From: Lachnospiraceae bacterium
GTDB taxonomy: Bacteria > Bacillota > Clostridia > Lachnospirales > Lachnospiraceae
Direction of reading: 5' to 3'
Assembly: GCA_017518735.1 (NCBI GenBank)
Contig: JAFWTY010000027.1
Location: 47,923-111,922 of the forward strand
DNA: 64,000 nucleotides
Shown: positions 17,084 to 25,559 of the stretch, in pieces
Layout: each line of letters begins with the position of its first letter
Numbering within the stretch: position 1 is the first letter of the stretch
Made by a program: the position numbers and the translations under genes
Notes under the pieces: generated by a model
Told to the model about the DNA's origin: nothing
What the model saw: the letters and a program-made list of their open reading frames with translations, nothing else
Databases searched by the model: none

Positions 17084-18280
17084 TTACGCAGTTGTATAGT
17101 TATCGAAATATCCCTGAATCAAGACGATCGGAGTACCCTTGTCGCCGGATCCGGAAGTTAAGTCGCAAAGGGAACCGATCAGGTCGGTTAACTGTCTCGG
17201 GGTGGTTCCCTGAGAAGCCATGTTGCCGACAAGGTTGGACTTCTTTGCCTTGATGCTTTCGGAGATTGCATTCTTCAGCGCTTCACCGGAAAGGGATGCA
17301 AAATCATTGTCCGCAAGATATTTTAACTTCAGCTCATTCGGAGTTCCGATCAGTCCGTCGGTAAATGCGGGAGAAACCACGGGATCTGCAAGTTCCCAGA
17401 TTTTGCCCTGAGGATCCTTGAACGCACCGTCACCGTAAACCATAACTTCCACATGCTTGCCGGTACGGGAAAGAATCTGCTCCTGAATCTCCGTAACAAG
17501 GCTCTTGCACTCTTCTCTCGGGAAAAGTTTTACTTTATTCTCGGTGGATTTGTTGGATCCCAAAAGTCCGAATTTGGAGTTGAAACCGCTTCCGTTTACG
17601 GAAGAATTCATAATATCATCCAGACCGCAAACAACCTTTGCGCCGCCCTCAAGAAGGATTCTCTTGGTACGCTTTCTGGTATGAATGTCGCAGTTAATGA
17701 TCTTGTCGGTGTAGTCTAAGATGGTTTTTGCCTGGTTTGCAAAAATAACTTCCACATCGGCACCCTCTTCCTTAATGATGTCGGAGTAGTACTCGATATA
17801 ATCAACACCGGTGAACTCATGTACACCATATCCGAAGAGTTCTCTGTATTTTTCCAAAGAAAGAACGTCAGAATAAGGGTTTATGCCTGCATCATCAATC
17901 TGATCCCAGGTAAGAAGCGCATTTCCCACTTCATCGGAAGGATAGGAAAGCATCAAAACCACTTTCTTGCTGCCTCTGGCAATACCTTTTAAGTTGATTG
18001 CAAAACGGTTTCTGGAAAGGATCGGGAAAATAACACCGACGGTCTCTCCTCCGAGTTTATTCTTTACATCTTCCGCAATATCGTCTACGGATGCGTAATT
18101 ACCCTGTGCTCTTGCCACGATGGACTCGGTCAGTGCAATTACGTCTCTGTCGCGAAGTTCAAATCCTTCATTCTCTGCAGCTCCCAATACGCTCTCTACA
18201 GCGATGTCCACAAGGTTGTCACCCTCTCTGATAATCGGGCAACGAATGCCTCTGGATACTGTTCCGACTCTTCTTTCCAT
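17084..18280 (-). CDS. Coenzyme F420-0:L-glutamate ligase-like protein
   Basis: A 398-residue protein matching the CofE/FbiB-type F420 gamma-glutamyl ligase fold. The N-terminus (RGIRCPIIREGDNL, DRDVIALTESIVARAQGNY) fits the family's substrate loop, with GDGAFKDPQGKIWELADPVV, SPAFTDG and a conserved serine/threonine-rich tail (NMASQGTTPRQLTD). True CofE is about 250 residues, so this is a longer version. Clostridia of this type are not known to make F420, and no other F420 gene is in the window, so it may modify another substrate with glutamate. A GGAAGGA site precedes the ATG. Confidence 0.75.
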   Translation of the reverse strand: MERRVGTVSRGIRCPIIREGDNLVDIAVESVLGAAENEGFELRDRDVIALTESIVARAQGNYASVDDIAEDVKNKLGGETVGVIFPILSRNRFAINLKGIARGSKKVVLMLSYPSDEVGNALLTWDQIDDAGINPYSDVLSLEKYRELFGYGVHEFTGVDYIEYYSDIIKEEGADVEVIFANQAKTILDYTDKIINCDIHTRKRTKRILLEGGAKVVCGLDDIMNSSVNGSGFNSKFGLLGSNKSTENKVKLFPREECKSLVTEIQEQILSRTGKHVEVMVYGDGAFKDPQGKIWELADPVVSPAFTDGLIGTPNELKLKYLADNDFASLSGEALKNAISESIKAKKSNLVGNMASQGTTPRQLTDLIGSLCDLTSGSGDKGTPIVLIQGYFDNYTTA

Positions 18281-18302
18281 AAAAATTCCTTCCTTTCGCT
18301 TA

Positions 18303-19475
18303 TTATTCTATAGTCACAAGACCTTTTACATAATCAAGCACCGCAAAACGAATGGCTGCCTGATTCAAAAATCCTTCTCCGTATGTATCTACTAGATTCT
18401 GGTAGTACTGTTCGGTTACACCGTAGGACTGAAGCACGAGATTTTTGTGTTCTTCGGTCACGGTCAGATTTGCATCTTCGTAAACTGCCTGATAAATCAG
18501 GTTCGCATCCGCATTGTTCTCGGCCTGTGTACGAAGCGATGCATAATATTCCTTCTTATCAAGTCCCGTATATTCCTGCAGCGACTTGTAAGTTTCACTT
18601 CCCATGGTGGACTTATAATAGTTATTGTAGGCATTGTACTGGTCGATATCAATACCTTTTAAAAGTCCCATCAATCCCTTTACATAGGACTCCGGATAAT
18701 CCAGAATACGGGAATTGTCCAGTAAGTAATTCTGCACGTAGGTCGTCAGATTTTCCTCAAACTTGGAGTCTTTGTAGTTCTGAATGTATTCCTTCGCTGT
18801 GCTTGCCTCGTTCGAGAAATGTTCTTTTACGAAATCATCATCAAAAACGGCATCTTCGTAAATACCGTTCAAGGTGATTGCAAAAACGGCATCCTTTCCG
18901 TTTAACTCTTCGTTGCCGTAGTCTTCGGGGAAGGTTACCTCGATATCAAAACTCTCACCGACGTGATGGCCGACAAGCTGGGATTCAAAGCCCTCGATAT
19001 AGTTCGCCTGTCCGACCACTATGCTGGCTCCCATACCCATCGTGCTTCCACCGTCAAATTCCACACCGTCGATACTTCCGACATAGTCTAAGTTGATGGA
19101 ATCGCCTTCTTTTACCACAAGGCTTTCGTCGGTATTTAACGTCTGTTCATCGGCCAGCAGGCTTTCGATATACTCGTCCACTTCCTCGTCGCTGATTTCC
19201 AGCTCCGATCTCTGCACGGTTATTTCCTGATATCCCGGCAGCATGACATAATCTTTTGCCTTTATGCCTTCGATGGTTCCGTCCGCATTCAGTCCGATGG
19301 AATAGTTTTTGTGGTCTTTGACCGAGAAGCTGACATTGTAAAAAATCAGCCATCCGATGGCACCGATTACAACCAGCCCCAACAAAACGCCAAAAAGGGT
19401 GGCGAGGCTTTTTTTCCATCTGGCCTTCTTCTCCGCCCTTTTCCTGCGCAGCTTTTTATCCTTGGTATTGCTCAT
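18303..19475 (-). CDS. Membrane-anchored FKBP/trigger-factor-like peptidyl-prolyl isomerase
   Basis: A 390-residue protein with a basic N-terminus, a TM helix at about 24-47, then an extracytoplasmic region. Residues about 120-210 form an FKBP domain like that of trigger factor (VKEGDSINLDYVGSIDGVEFDGG, GFESQLVGHHVGESFDIEVTFPEDYGNEELNGKDAVF). A helical C-terminal arm follows, as in trigger factor, but no ribosome-binding domain is present. It probably folds exported proteins outside the membrane. It lies between an acyl-CoA synthetase and the F420 ligase-like gene, 22-24 bp from each. Confidence 0.85.
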   Translation of the reverse strand: MSNTKDKKLRRKRAEKKARWKKSLATLFGVLLGLVVIGAIGWLIFYNVSFSVKDHKNYSIGLNADGTIEGIKAKDYVMLPGYQEITVQRSELEISDEEVDEYIESLLADEQTLNTDESLVVKEGDSINLDYVGSIDGVEFDGGSTMGMGASIVVGQANYIEGFESQLVGHHVGESFDIEVTFPEDYGNEELNGKDAVFAITLNGIYEDAVFDDDFVKEHFSNEASTAKEYIQNYKDSKFEENLTTYVQNYLLDNSRILDYPESYVKGLMGLLKGIDIDQYNAYNNYYKSTMGSETYKSLQEYTGLDKKEYYASLRTQAENNADANLIYQAVYEDANLTVTEEHKNLVLQSYGVTEQYYQNLVDTYGEGFLNQAAIRFAVLDYVKGLVTIE

Positions 19476-19499
19476 TCTCCGTATCCTTTATCAACCCGA

Positions 19500-21167
19500 T
19501 TATCCCTGTTTCTTCATGTCCTCGGCACGAATCTCCGCACGTTTGATCTTTCCGCCCAGAGTCTTCGGAAGCTCGTCTACGAATTCCACGATTCTCGGAT
19601 ATTTGTAAGGTGCCGTTGCATGCTTAACATGGTTCTGCAGTTCCTTGATCAGTTCCTCGCTCGGGGAATATCCCTTTGCAAGTACGATGGTAGCCTTTAC
19701 CACCTGACCTCTGATCGGGTCCGGTGCAGCCGTAATTGCGCATTCCACAACTGCAGGATGCTCAATCAAGGCAGACTCTACTTCGAACGGTCCGATACGA
19801 TAACCGGAGCACTTGATTACGTCGTCGTGACGACCTACAAACCAGAAATATCCGTCCGTATCTTCCCAGGCAACGTCCTTTAAGTTATAAGTTCCGGTAC
19901 CGAGTGCCTCATTCGTCATCTCCGGATTCTTGTAATAGCCCACAAAAAGACCAACCGGAGGGTTTTCCTTCAGTCCGCAGATGCAGATTTCACCTTCTTC
20001 ACCCTGCTCACACTCTTTTCCTTCCGGAGTCATTAAGTGGATATCATAGATCGGGGAAAGTTTTCCGAGGGTACCGGGCTTGGATTCGAACCAGGGAAAG
20101 TTTGCAATCAAAACCGTACCTTCGGTCTGTCCGAATCCGGACGCAATCTTGTGGCCGGTCAGCTCTTCCCAGCGGTTAAATACTTCGGGATTCAAAGGTT
20201 CTCCCGCAGTTGCCCAGTGCTCCACACTCGATAAATCGTAACTTGCCACATCCTCCTGTAACATGAAACGATACATGGTCGGAGGAGCGCAAAACGTGGT
20301 GAGTTTGTATTTTTGAATCATGGCGAGCAGATTGTTTGCATGGAACTTGTCCATATCATATGCAAAAACCGTAGCGCCGCAGATCCACTGTCCGTAAATC
20401 TTACCCCAGCCGAACTTTGCCCAGCCGGAATCGGAAACGCTCATGTGGAGCTTGTTTTCCTGAACCTGCTGCCAGTATTTGGCGGTCACGATATGACCTA
20501 AGGGGTGGTTGTAATTGTGGCATACCATCTTGGGCATACCGGTCGTACCGGATGTGAAATAAATCTGCATGATATCCGTATTCTTCGTTGCTTCATCGCC
20601 GGTCGGGCGGGTGAAAGTATCCGGATATTTTGCGAACTCTTCGTCAAAGTTCGTCCAACCCTCTTTCTTCACATTCGTTACAAAAATCTCCTGAATGCAC
20701 GGAGCCTCAGGTCTTGCAAGTTCCATCTGCTCCATTACATAGGGATCGTCTACGCAGACAAATGCCTTGATTCCCGCAGCATTTGCACGATATGCGATAT
20801 CTTTCTTGGTAAGCTGTAAGGTTCCCGGTACGATAATAACACCGAGCTTCATCAGGCCTACCGCAGTAATCCAATACTCCCAGCGACGTCTTAAAATCAG
20901 CATTACAACGTCGCCTTTTTTGAATCCTCTCCCGGCAAACATATTTGCCACCCGGTTGGACATTTTGGAGATATCGGTAAATGTTAAAGTCTTTTCATGG
21001 TCGTGATCATCGCACCAAACCAGTGCTCTTTTCTCCGGTTCGGCTTCGGCCCATGCATCTACGATGTCGTATCCGAAGTTAAATCCGTCCGGAATGTTCA
21101 CGGTATAGTTTTTCTTAAAGTCCTCGTAAGAATCAAACTCGATTCTCGGTAAAAATTTCTCAAGCAT
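19500..21167 (-). CDS. AMP-forming acyl-CoA synthetase (medium-chain/aryl type)
   Basis: A 555-residue adenylate-forming enzyme that activates a carboxylic acid with ATP and CoA. Motifs: A3 phosphate loop YFTSGTTGMPK (about 200-210), A5 GFGQTE (about 350), A7/A8 WFVGRHDDVIKCSGYRIGPFEVES and the C-terminal lysine motif PKTLGGKIKR. The pattern is nearest to medium-chain acyl-CoA or acetyl-CoA-like synthetases. It follows the cupin regulator by 47 bp. Together with the upstream 2-oxoacid:ferredoxin oxidoreductase it suggests reductive assimilation of a branched-chain or aryl acid through its CoA ester. Substrate not determined. Confidence 0.9.
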   Translation of the reverse strand: MLEKFLPRIEFDSYEDFKKNYTVNIPDGFNFGYDIVDAWAEAEPEKRALVWCDDHDHEKTLTFTDISKMSNRVANMFAGRGFKKGDVVMLILRRRWEYWITAVGLMKLGVIIVPGTLQLTKKDIAYRANAAGIKAFVCVDDPYVMEQMELARPEAPCIQEIFVTNVKKEGWTNFDEEFAKYPDTFTRPTGDEATKNTDIMQIYFTSGTTGMPKMVCHNYNHPLGHIVTAKYWQQVQENKLHMSVSDSGWAKFGWGKIYGQWICGATVFAYDMDKFHANNLLAMIQKYKLTTFCAPPTMYRFMLQEDVASYDLSSVEHWATAGEPLNPEVFNRWEELTGHKIASGFGQTEGTVLIANFPWFESKPGTLGKLSPIYDIHLMTPEGKECEQGEEGEICICGLKENPPVGLFVGYYKNPEMTNEALGTGTYNLKDVAWEDTDGYFWFVGRHDDVIKCSGYRIGPFEVESALIEHPAVVECAITAAPDPIRGQVVKATIVLAKGYSPSEELIKELQNHVKHATAPYKYPRIVEFVDELPKTLGGKIKRAEIRAEDMKKQG

Positions 21168-21214
21168 TGTTCTGTTACTTCTTGCGCCTTTAACGCACTT
21201 TCCTTTCTGCCGAA

Positions 21215-21763
21215 TTACTCCGCAATCATGGTAAGGAAGATTGCCGGCTCATTGCCGCCGCATCTCTGACCGTGCGGATATGTGGGGTTAAAATAAATAC
21301 TGTCGCCTTCATGTAAAATCAATTCCTTGTCACCGTGGGTGACGACGACAGTTCCCTTCAGCACGAGGTTGAACTCTTCTCCTCTGTGGGAAACCAGATC
21401 CGCCGGCTTATCGGAGGGATCCAGTGTTACGATAAAGGGCTGCATGATCATGTTGGAATAGTGATATGCAAGATCCTGGAAGCGGTATCCCGGATAGCGG
21501 TCCGCAATCTGGCCTTCGCCCTTTCTTACAACCTGATAGGTGTTCAGTTTTGCACTCACACCGGTCAGGATCTCGGAAAAGTCGACCTTATACATTTTGG
21601 AAAGCTGGTAAATCACGTTGATGGGGATTCCCTGGCCATCGGATTCGTACTGCTTATACTCATCGACGGGCACGCCTAAACGTGTGGCCACTTCCTCCTC
21701 GGTATAACCACAGATTTCCCGAAGCTCTTTAATTCGCATCGCGATCTCTTTAATCTCGTCCAT
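21215..21763 (-). CDS. XRE-family regulator with C-terminal cupin
   Basis: A 182-residue regulator. Residues about 10-65 form a Cro/C1-type helix-turn-helix (IKELREICGYTEEEVATRLGV), and residues about 110-180 a cupin (HRGEEFNLVLKGTVVVTHGDKELILHEGDSIYFNPTYPHGQ) that likely senses a small molecule. A GGAG site precedes the ATG. It lies directly upstream of the acyl-CoA synthetase and probably controls it, perhaps together with the oxidoreductase operon. Confidence 0.9.
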   Translation of the reverse strand: MDEIKEIAMRIKELREICGYTEEEVATRLGVPVDEYKQYESDGQGIPINVIYQLSKMYKVDFSEILTGVSAKLNTYQVVRKGEGQIADRYPGYRFQDLAYHYSNMIMQPFIVTLDPSDKPADLVSHRGEEFNLVLKGTVVVTHGDKELILHEGDSIYFNPTYPHGQRCGGNEPAIFLTMIAE

Positions 21764-21810
21764 ACCATACTCCTTTCCTGAATATATTTTTAAATTACAA
21801 TCAATGTTTT

Positions 21811-22044
21811 TTAGAATGAGCGCACATGCTCCTTAAAAAATGCAATCAGGTTCCTTACAATAAGCGAACGTACTCCTTGCCATGAGCGAACGACCGTGAC
21901 ATTTTCGAGGAGGGTCGTTTGGCGAGTGTCGGTTCTTAATGAGCCAGCCGTCAGGCGCAGCGAATTTAGAACCGTTACGTTGAGCCAATCGAGGCGGGAG
22001 CCGTGCACTCCGAGGAAATAGTCCGGTTGTGATCGGACTTCCTC
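21811..22044. repeat. Structured non-coding repeat-like block
   Basis: The 301-bp gap between the oxidoreductase operon and the regulator gene holds no credible gene. It has an imperfect tandem array of about 21-22 bp (GAGCGCACATGCTCC at 21818, AAGCGAACGTACTCC at 21862, GAGCGAACG at 21884), then three nested hairpins: AACGACC/GGTCGTT (21889-21919), CGGTTCTTAAT/ATTTAGAACCG (21930-21974) and GAGGA.AGTCCG/CGGACTTCCTC (22012-22044). The composition is richer in GC than the flanks. I infer a mobile-like repeat element or structured RNA; the minus-strand 65-codon frame here is not a gene. Confidence 0.6.
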
Positions 22045-22064
22045 ATGAGTACATTACTATCCTC

Positions 22065-22601
22065 TTATGCGTTCTGTCCGATTTCAAGAGCCTTCTGGTT
22101 TAACTCCAGCATGGCAGCCTTCTTTGCGGGAATAACCTTCTGGATTGCTCCGTCAAGTGCTTCCTTGCTGCAGAAGCCGAGCTCTTTGAACATTTTGCCG
22201 ACAAGGATGATGATGGCACAGCTGTGCATATTGTTTTCGTCCGCAATCTTGGTCGCGTCCACATAGTATACGTTTACGTCCGTACGCTCTACCTTGATGT
22301 CGATCATGGAGCTGTCGACAAGGATAGTTCCGCCGGGTACTACTTTGTCCACGAATTTCTCCAAGGAAGGACGGTTCATGGCGATCAGTACGTCGGGAGT
22401 GGTAACCAACGGAGATCCGATGGATTCATCGGAAAGTACTACGGAGCAGTTACAGGTACCGCCACGCATTTCAGGTCCGTAAGAAGGAAGCCAGGAAAGT
22501 TCCTTGCCGTCCAAAAGTCCTGAATAAGCGATGGTTTTACCGGCGAAAAGGATACCCTGTCCACCGAATCCGGCCAAAAGAATATTTAATGTGTTAGCCA
22601 T
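22065..22601 (-). CDS. 2-oxoacid:ferredoxin oxidoreductase, gamma subunit
   Basis: This is the gamma subunit of the four-subunit type of 2-oxoacid oxidoreductase, which oxidatively decarboxylates a 2-oxoacid to its acyl-CoA and reduces ferredoxin (or the reverse). The 178-residue length and GFGGQGILFAGKT start, followed by SWLPSYGPEMRGGTCNCSVVLSDE, fit the family. Its ATG overlaps the beta subunit stop by one base (TAATG), showing coupled translation. It is the last subunit gene of the operon. Confidence 0.92.
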   Translation of the reverse strand: MANTLNILLAGFGGQGILFAGKTIAYSGLLDGKELSWLPSYGPEMRGGTCNCSVVLSDESIGSPLVTTPDVLIAMNRPSLEKFVDKVVPGGTILVDSSMIDIKVERTDVNVYYVDATKIADENNMHSCAIIILVGKMFKELGFCSKEALDGAIQKVIPAKKAAMLELNQKALEIGQNA

Positions 22602-23356
22602 TAGTTTTCACCTCCCTCAGCAGTTACATCCTTATAAACTCCCAGAGGATAATAAGGAAGCATATTGTCACGAAGCCACTGTACAGCTTCCTTCGGGGAA
22701 AGGCCCCAGTTGGTAGGGCAGGTGGAAACCACTTCGATAATGGAATATCCACGCTTGTTGATCTGGTTCTCAAAGCCTTTCTTGATGGCTTTCTTTGCTT
22801 CTCTTACATGAGCCACGCTGTCAACGGTTACGCGCTGTGCAAGTGCGGTACCGGAAAGGGTGGAAAGAAGTTCGCAGACACGGATCGGGTAGCCTGCCAC
22901 TTTTACATCACGTCCGTAAGGAGAGGTCTGGGTAACCTGTCCGGGTAAGGATGTCGGTGCCATCTGTCCGCCGGTCATACCGTAAATTGCGTTGTTGATA
23001 AAGATTACGGTGATGTTCTCACCTCTGGTTGCTGCATGTACGGTTTCTGCCATACCGATGGCTGCGAGGTCACCGTCGCCCTGATATGTGAAAATCACAT
23101 TATCGGGTAATGCTCTCTTTAAACCGGTTGCAACAGCGGGAGCACGACCGTGTGCTGCCTGCACCATGTCACAGTTAAAATAGTTATATGCGAATACGGA
23201 GCAACCTACGGATGCAACACCTACGGTGTTTCCTTCTACTCCGAGTTCATCCAGTACTTCTGCTACCAGACGATGTACGATACCATGTGTACATCCCGGG
23301 CAATAATGAAAAGGCACATCGGACAATGCCTTGGGTTTTTCAAATACGACTGCCAT
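22601..23356 (-). CDS. 2-oxoacid:ferredoxin oxidoreductase, beta (thiamine pyrophosphate) subunit
   Basis: The beta subunit binds thiamine diphosphate. The 251-residue protein shows HYCPGCTHGIVHR, GCSVFAYNYFNCD, HGRAPAVATGLKRA, the ThDP motif GDGDLAAIGMAETVHAATRGENITVIFINN and MTGGQMAPTS. It sits 2 bp after the alpha gene and overlaps gamma by one base. Separate alpha, beta, gamma and delta chains are typical of 2-oxoisovalerate or 2-oxoglutarate enzymes. Confidence 0.93.
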   Translation of the reverse strand: MAVVFEKPKALSDVPFHYCPGCTHGIVHRLVAEVLDELGVEGNTVGVASVGCSVFAYNYFNCDMVQAAHGRAPAVATGLKRALPDNVIFTYQGDGDLAAIGMAETVHAATRGENITVIFINNAIYGMTGGQMAPTSLPGQVTQTSPYGRDVKVAGYPIRVCELLSTLSGTALAQRVTVDSVAHVREAKKAIKKGFENQINKRGYSIIEVVSTCPTNWGLSPKEAVQWLRDNMLPYYPLGVYKDVTAEGGEN

Positions 23357-23358
23357 TT

Positions 23359-24423
23359 TTAGTTCTCCTTTCCTGCAAGCTTCTTAATCTCGGCAAGTAC
23401 TTCTGCGGGAGTGGGAATCACACCGCCGGTACGGCCGAAGAAGGAAACGGGTTTTCTTCCGCTTACCACAAGACGTACATCGTCAACCATCTGTCCCATG
23501 TTCATCTCGACGCATAAGAACTGCTTCGTATGATCCACGTTCTTCTCGATGGTCTTGTCAGGGAACGGCCAAAGGGTAATGGGACGGATCAATCCGGCCT
23601 TGATACCTTCCGCTCTTGCCTGCATTACTGCGGAACGGGAAACTCTGGAAGATGCACCGAATGCAACAACTACAACATCAGCATCCTCGGTCATGAATTC
23701 TTCCGCACGCTGCTCTTCTTCTTTGATCTTTTCATATCTTTGATATCTCTCTTTGATTAAGTCTTCCAGTTCTTCCGGCTGGATGTAAAGAGAGTTGATG
23801 ATATTTTTCTTACGCTGATTCTTGTGTCCGTTGGTTGCCCAGGGCTTGTCTGCTACGGGCTCGTCCTTCTTCTGAGGGAACTCAACGGGCTCCATCATCT
23901 GTCCGAGCATACCGTCGGAAAGAATCATAGCGGGTACTCTGTATTTTTCACCTACTTCATATGCCAGAGATACGAAGTCTACCATTTCCTGAATAGTGGA
24001 AGGAGCCAGTACGAATAACTGGAAATCACCATGGCCCAATGCCTTGGTTGCCTGCCAGTAGTCAGACTGGGAAGGCTGGATACCGCCGAGTCCCGGGCCG
24101 CCACGCTGAACGTTGATGATCAGTGCGGGAAGATCGGATCCACCGATATAGGATACATCTTCGGACTTTAAGCTGATTCCGGGAGAGGAAGAAGATGTCA
24201 TTGCACGAACACCGGCACTGGTTGCACCAAGCACCATGTTAACTGCTGCAATTTCAGATTCTGCCTGAAGGAAAACACCGCCTTCTTTGGGTAAACGCTT
24301 GGACATATACGCCGCAACTTCCGTCTGCGGAGTGATGGGATAACCGAAGTAATGCTTGCAGCCACACTGGATTGCAGCTTCTGCAAGTGCTTCGTTTCCT
24401 TTCATTAAAACTTTCTCTGCCAT
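23359..24423 (-). CDS. vorB: 2-oxoacid:ferredoxin oxidoreductase, alpha subunit (VorB-like)
   Basis: The 354-residue alpha chain contains the pyrimidine-binding and transketolase C-terminal-like domains (GCKHYFGYPITPQTEVAAYM, TSSSSPGISLKSEDVSYIGG, RGGPGLGGIQPSQSDYWQA). The sequence pattern fits the 3-methyl-2-oxobutanoate (2-ketoisovalerate) group, although 2-oxoglutarate use cannot be ruled out. I use the ATG at 24423, preceded by AAGGAG, rather than a longer frame that would read through a palindrome. The delta ferredoxin lies upstream. Confidence 0.9.
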   Translation of the reverse strand: MAEKVLMKGNEALAEAAIQCGCKHYFGYPITPQTEVAAYMSKRLPKEGGVFLQAESEIAAVNMVLGATSAGVRAMTSSSSPGISLKSEDVSYIGGSDLPALIINVQRGGPGLGGIQPSQSDYWQATKALGHGDFQLFVLAPSTIQEMVDFVSLAYEVGEKYRVPAMILSDGMLGQMMEPVEFPQKKDEPVADKPWATNGHKNQRKKNIINSLYIQPEELEDLIKERYQRYEKIKEEEQRAEEFMTEDADVVVVAFGASSRVSRSAVMQARAEGIKAGLIRPITLWPFPDKTIEKNVDHTKQFLCVEMNMGQMVDDVRLVVSGRKPVSFFGRTGGVIPTPAEVLAEIKKLAGKEN

Positions 24424-24449
24424 TTTTATTCTCCTTAACTGAATGTTTA

Positions 24450-24464
24450 TGGTGTCTGACACCA
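24450..24464. repeat. Palindrome TGGTGTCTGACACCA
   Basis: A perfect dyad with 7-bp arms in the 55-bp gap between the ferredoxin and alpha subunit genes. A one-mismatch copy is at 17060-17074. Confidence 0.5.
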
Positions 24465-24478
24465 CTGATTATTATTTA

Positions 24479-24685
24479 CTAACGTTCTACGGTAATTGCC
24501 ACGTCAGGGCACATGATTGCACAGGATGCACAGCCGATGCACTGCTCCATGTCGGTCATGGTTGCAGGATGGTATCCTTTTGCATTGATGTGGTCTTTCG
24601 CAAGCTCCAAAAGGTTCTTGGGGCAGGCATTTACGCACATTCCACATCCTTTACAGATGGTCTCGTCAATCGTAATCTTTCCCAT
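24479..24685 (-). CDS. 2-oxoacid:ferredoxin oxidoreductase delta subunit, 2[4Fe-4S] ferredoxin
   Basis: A 68-residue ferredoxin domain with two clusters: CKGCGMCVNACPKN (residues about 10-22) and CIGCASCAIMCPDV (about 48-60), each a CxxCxxCxxxCP pattern. It carries electrons from the thiamine enzyme to ferredoxin. It is the first of the four subunit genes in order, delta-alpha-beta-gamma. Confidence 0.95.
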   Translation of the reverse strand: MGKITIDETICKGCGMCVNACPKNLLELAKDHINAKGYHPATMTDMEQCIGCASCAIMCPDVAITVER

Positions 24686-24756
24686 TTTTGACTTTCCTCT
24701 CTTTCTGAAGATTCATCCGTTATAAAACGGCTTTCTTTACTTTTTTATGTTTCGGG

Positions 24757-25434
24757 TTATTCCCAGGGAGCCTTCACATAAATCTCCACCGGGTACCAGT
24801 TCACATCTTCTTTATTCATTTCCGTTTTCACTCGGTCATCCTTTGCAAGATAGGACGGAATCGTTACCGCCTTCAGGGGAAGGTTTAGCTCCTTTGCCGT
24901 TTCCTTTGCGTAGGGAATCGCACTTTGTACCGTTTCCCAGGTTGTCTCCTGCTTCAGGTGCGAGTTTGCGACAACCGCCGAGGCCTTACATCTGGAAGCC
25001 GCTTCGATCTCCCGAAGGACCTGCGCCGTCTCTTCCGGTGTCATCGTAAGGTTCCGGTAATGATTGATTAAATAAATCATTTCATAGTCCGTATTTGCAA
25101 GCTGCTCATGAAATCTTCCGAGCACTACGCTTCCGGCATCGTCTCCGCCGACATCCATGACCACGTCACAGTCGGTTTCAAAAACCAGGTTCATCTCCGC
25201 CGGCAGTCCCGGTGTCTCCACGTTGGAGTTAGCAAACATCGGTGCAATGACTTTGATTCCTTTTTCCTCAAGCATCTCGCTGTAGGCTGAGGACAGGAAA
25301 TACGGATTCACCAGGTCTAAGTCCATCATAATGACTTTCCGGCCTTTTTCGGCAAGTTCCAACGCCAGATTAATCGAGAAATTGGACTTTCCGCAGCCGT
25401 AATGACCGCATACAATATAGAATTTTCGATCCAT
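24757..25434 (-). CDS. MinD/ParA-like P-loop ATPase
   Basis: A 225-residue nucleotide-binding protein with Walker A at residues about 10-16 (GHYGCGKSNFS), an MMDLDLVNPYF switch-like motif and VVMDVGGDDAGS. Its P-loop belongs to the SIMIBI group (MinD, ParA, CooC, CobQ/CobB). It is the first gene after a strong promoter, upstream of the oxidoreductase, which suggests it helps metal or Fe-S cluster insertion or nucleotide-dependent maturation. That role is inference; no family name is certain. Confidence 0.75.
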   Translation of the reverse strand: MDRKFYIVCGHYGCGKSNFSINLALELAEKGRKVIMMDLDLVNPYFLSSAYSEMLEEKGIKVIAPMFANSNVETPGLPAEMNLVFETDCDVVMDVGGDDAGSVVLGRFHEQLANTDYEMIYLINHYRNLTMTPEETAQVLREIEAASRCKASAVVANSHLKQETTWETVQSAIPYAKETAKELNLPLKAVTIPSYLAKDDRVKTEMNKEDVNWYPVEIYVKAPWE

Positions 25435-25463
25435 CGAAATCTATCACTTCCTTAACAGCACAA

Positions 25464-25523
25464 GTTACCGGTCAAAAAATATGACCAGTAACGTATTGTA
25501 ACATTTTCATGCCCCTCCTTCAA
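25464..25523 (-). promoter_or_regulatory. Promoter and operator-like dyad for the oxidoreductase operon
   Basis: TTGAAG (25518-25523), 17 bp, TACAAT (25495-25500) with an extended TG. Immediately downstream of the -10 an 11-bp inverted repeat GTTACYGGTCA (25464-25474 with 25482-25492, one mismatch) covers the transcription start. Confidence 0.65.
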
Positions 25524-25559
25524 GTCAGGAGGCTTTATCCAACTGTAAACAATCCGTAA

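Noticed and set aside
21811..22008. A 65-codon minus-strand frame
   Set aside because: It lies over the structured repeat block and has no ribosome binding site or recognisable family.
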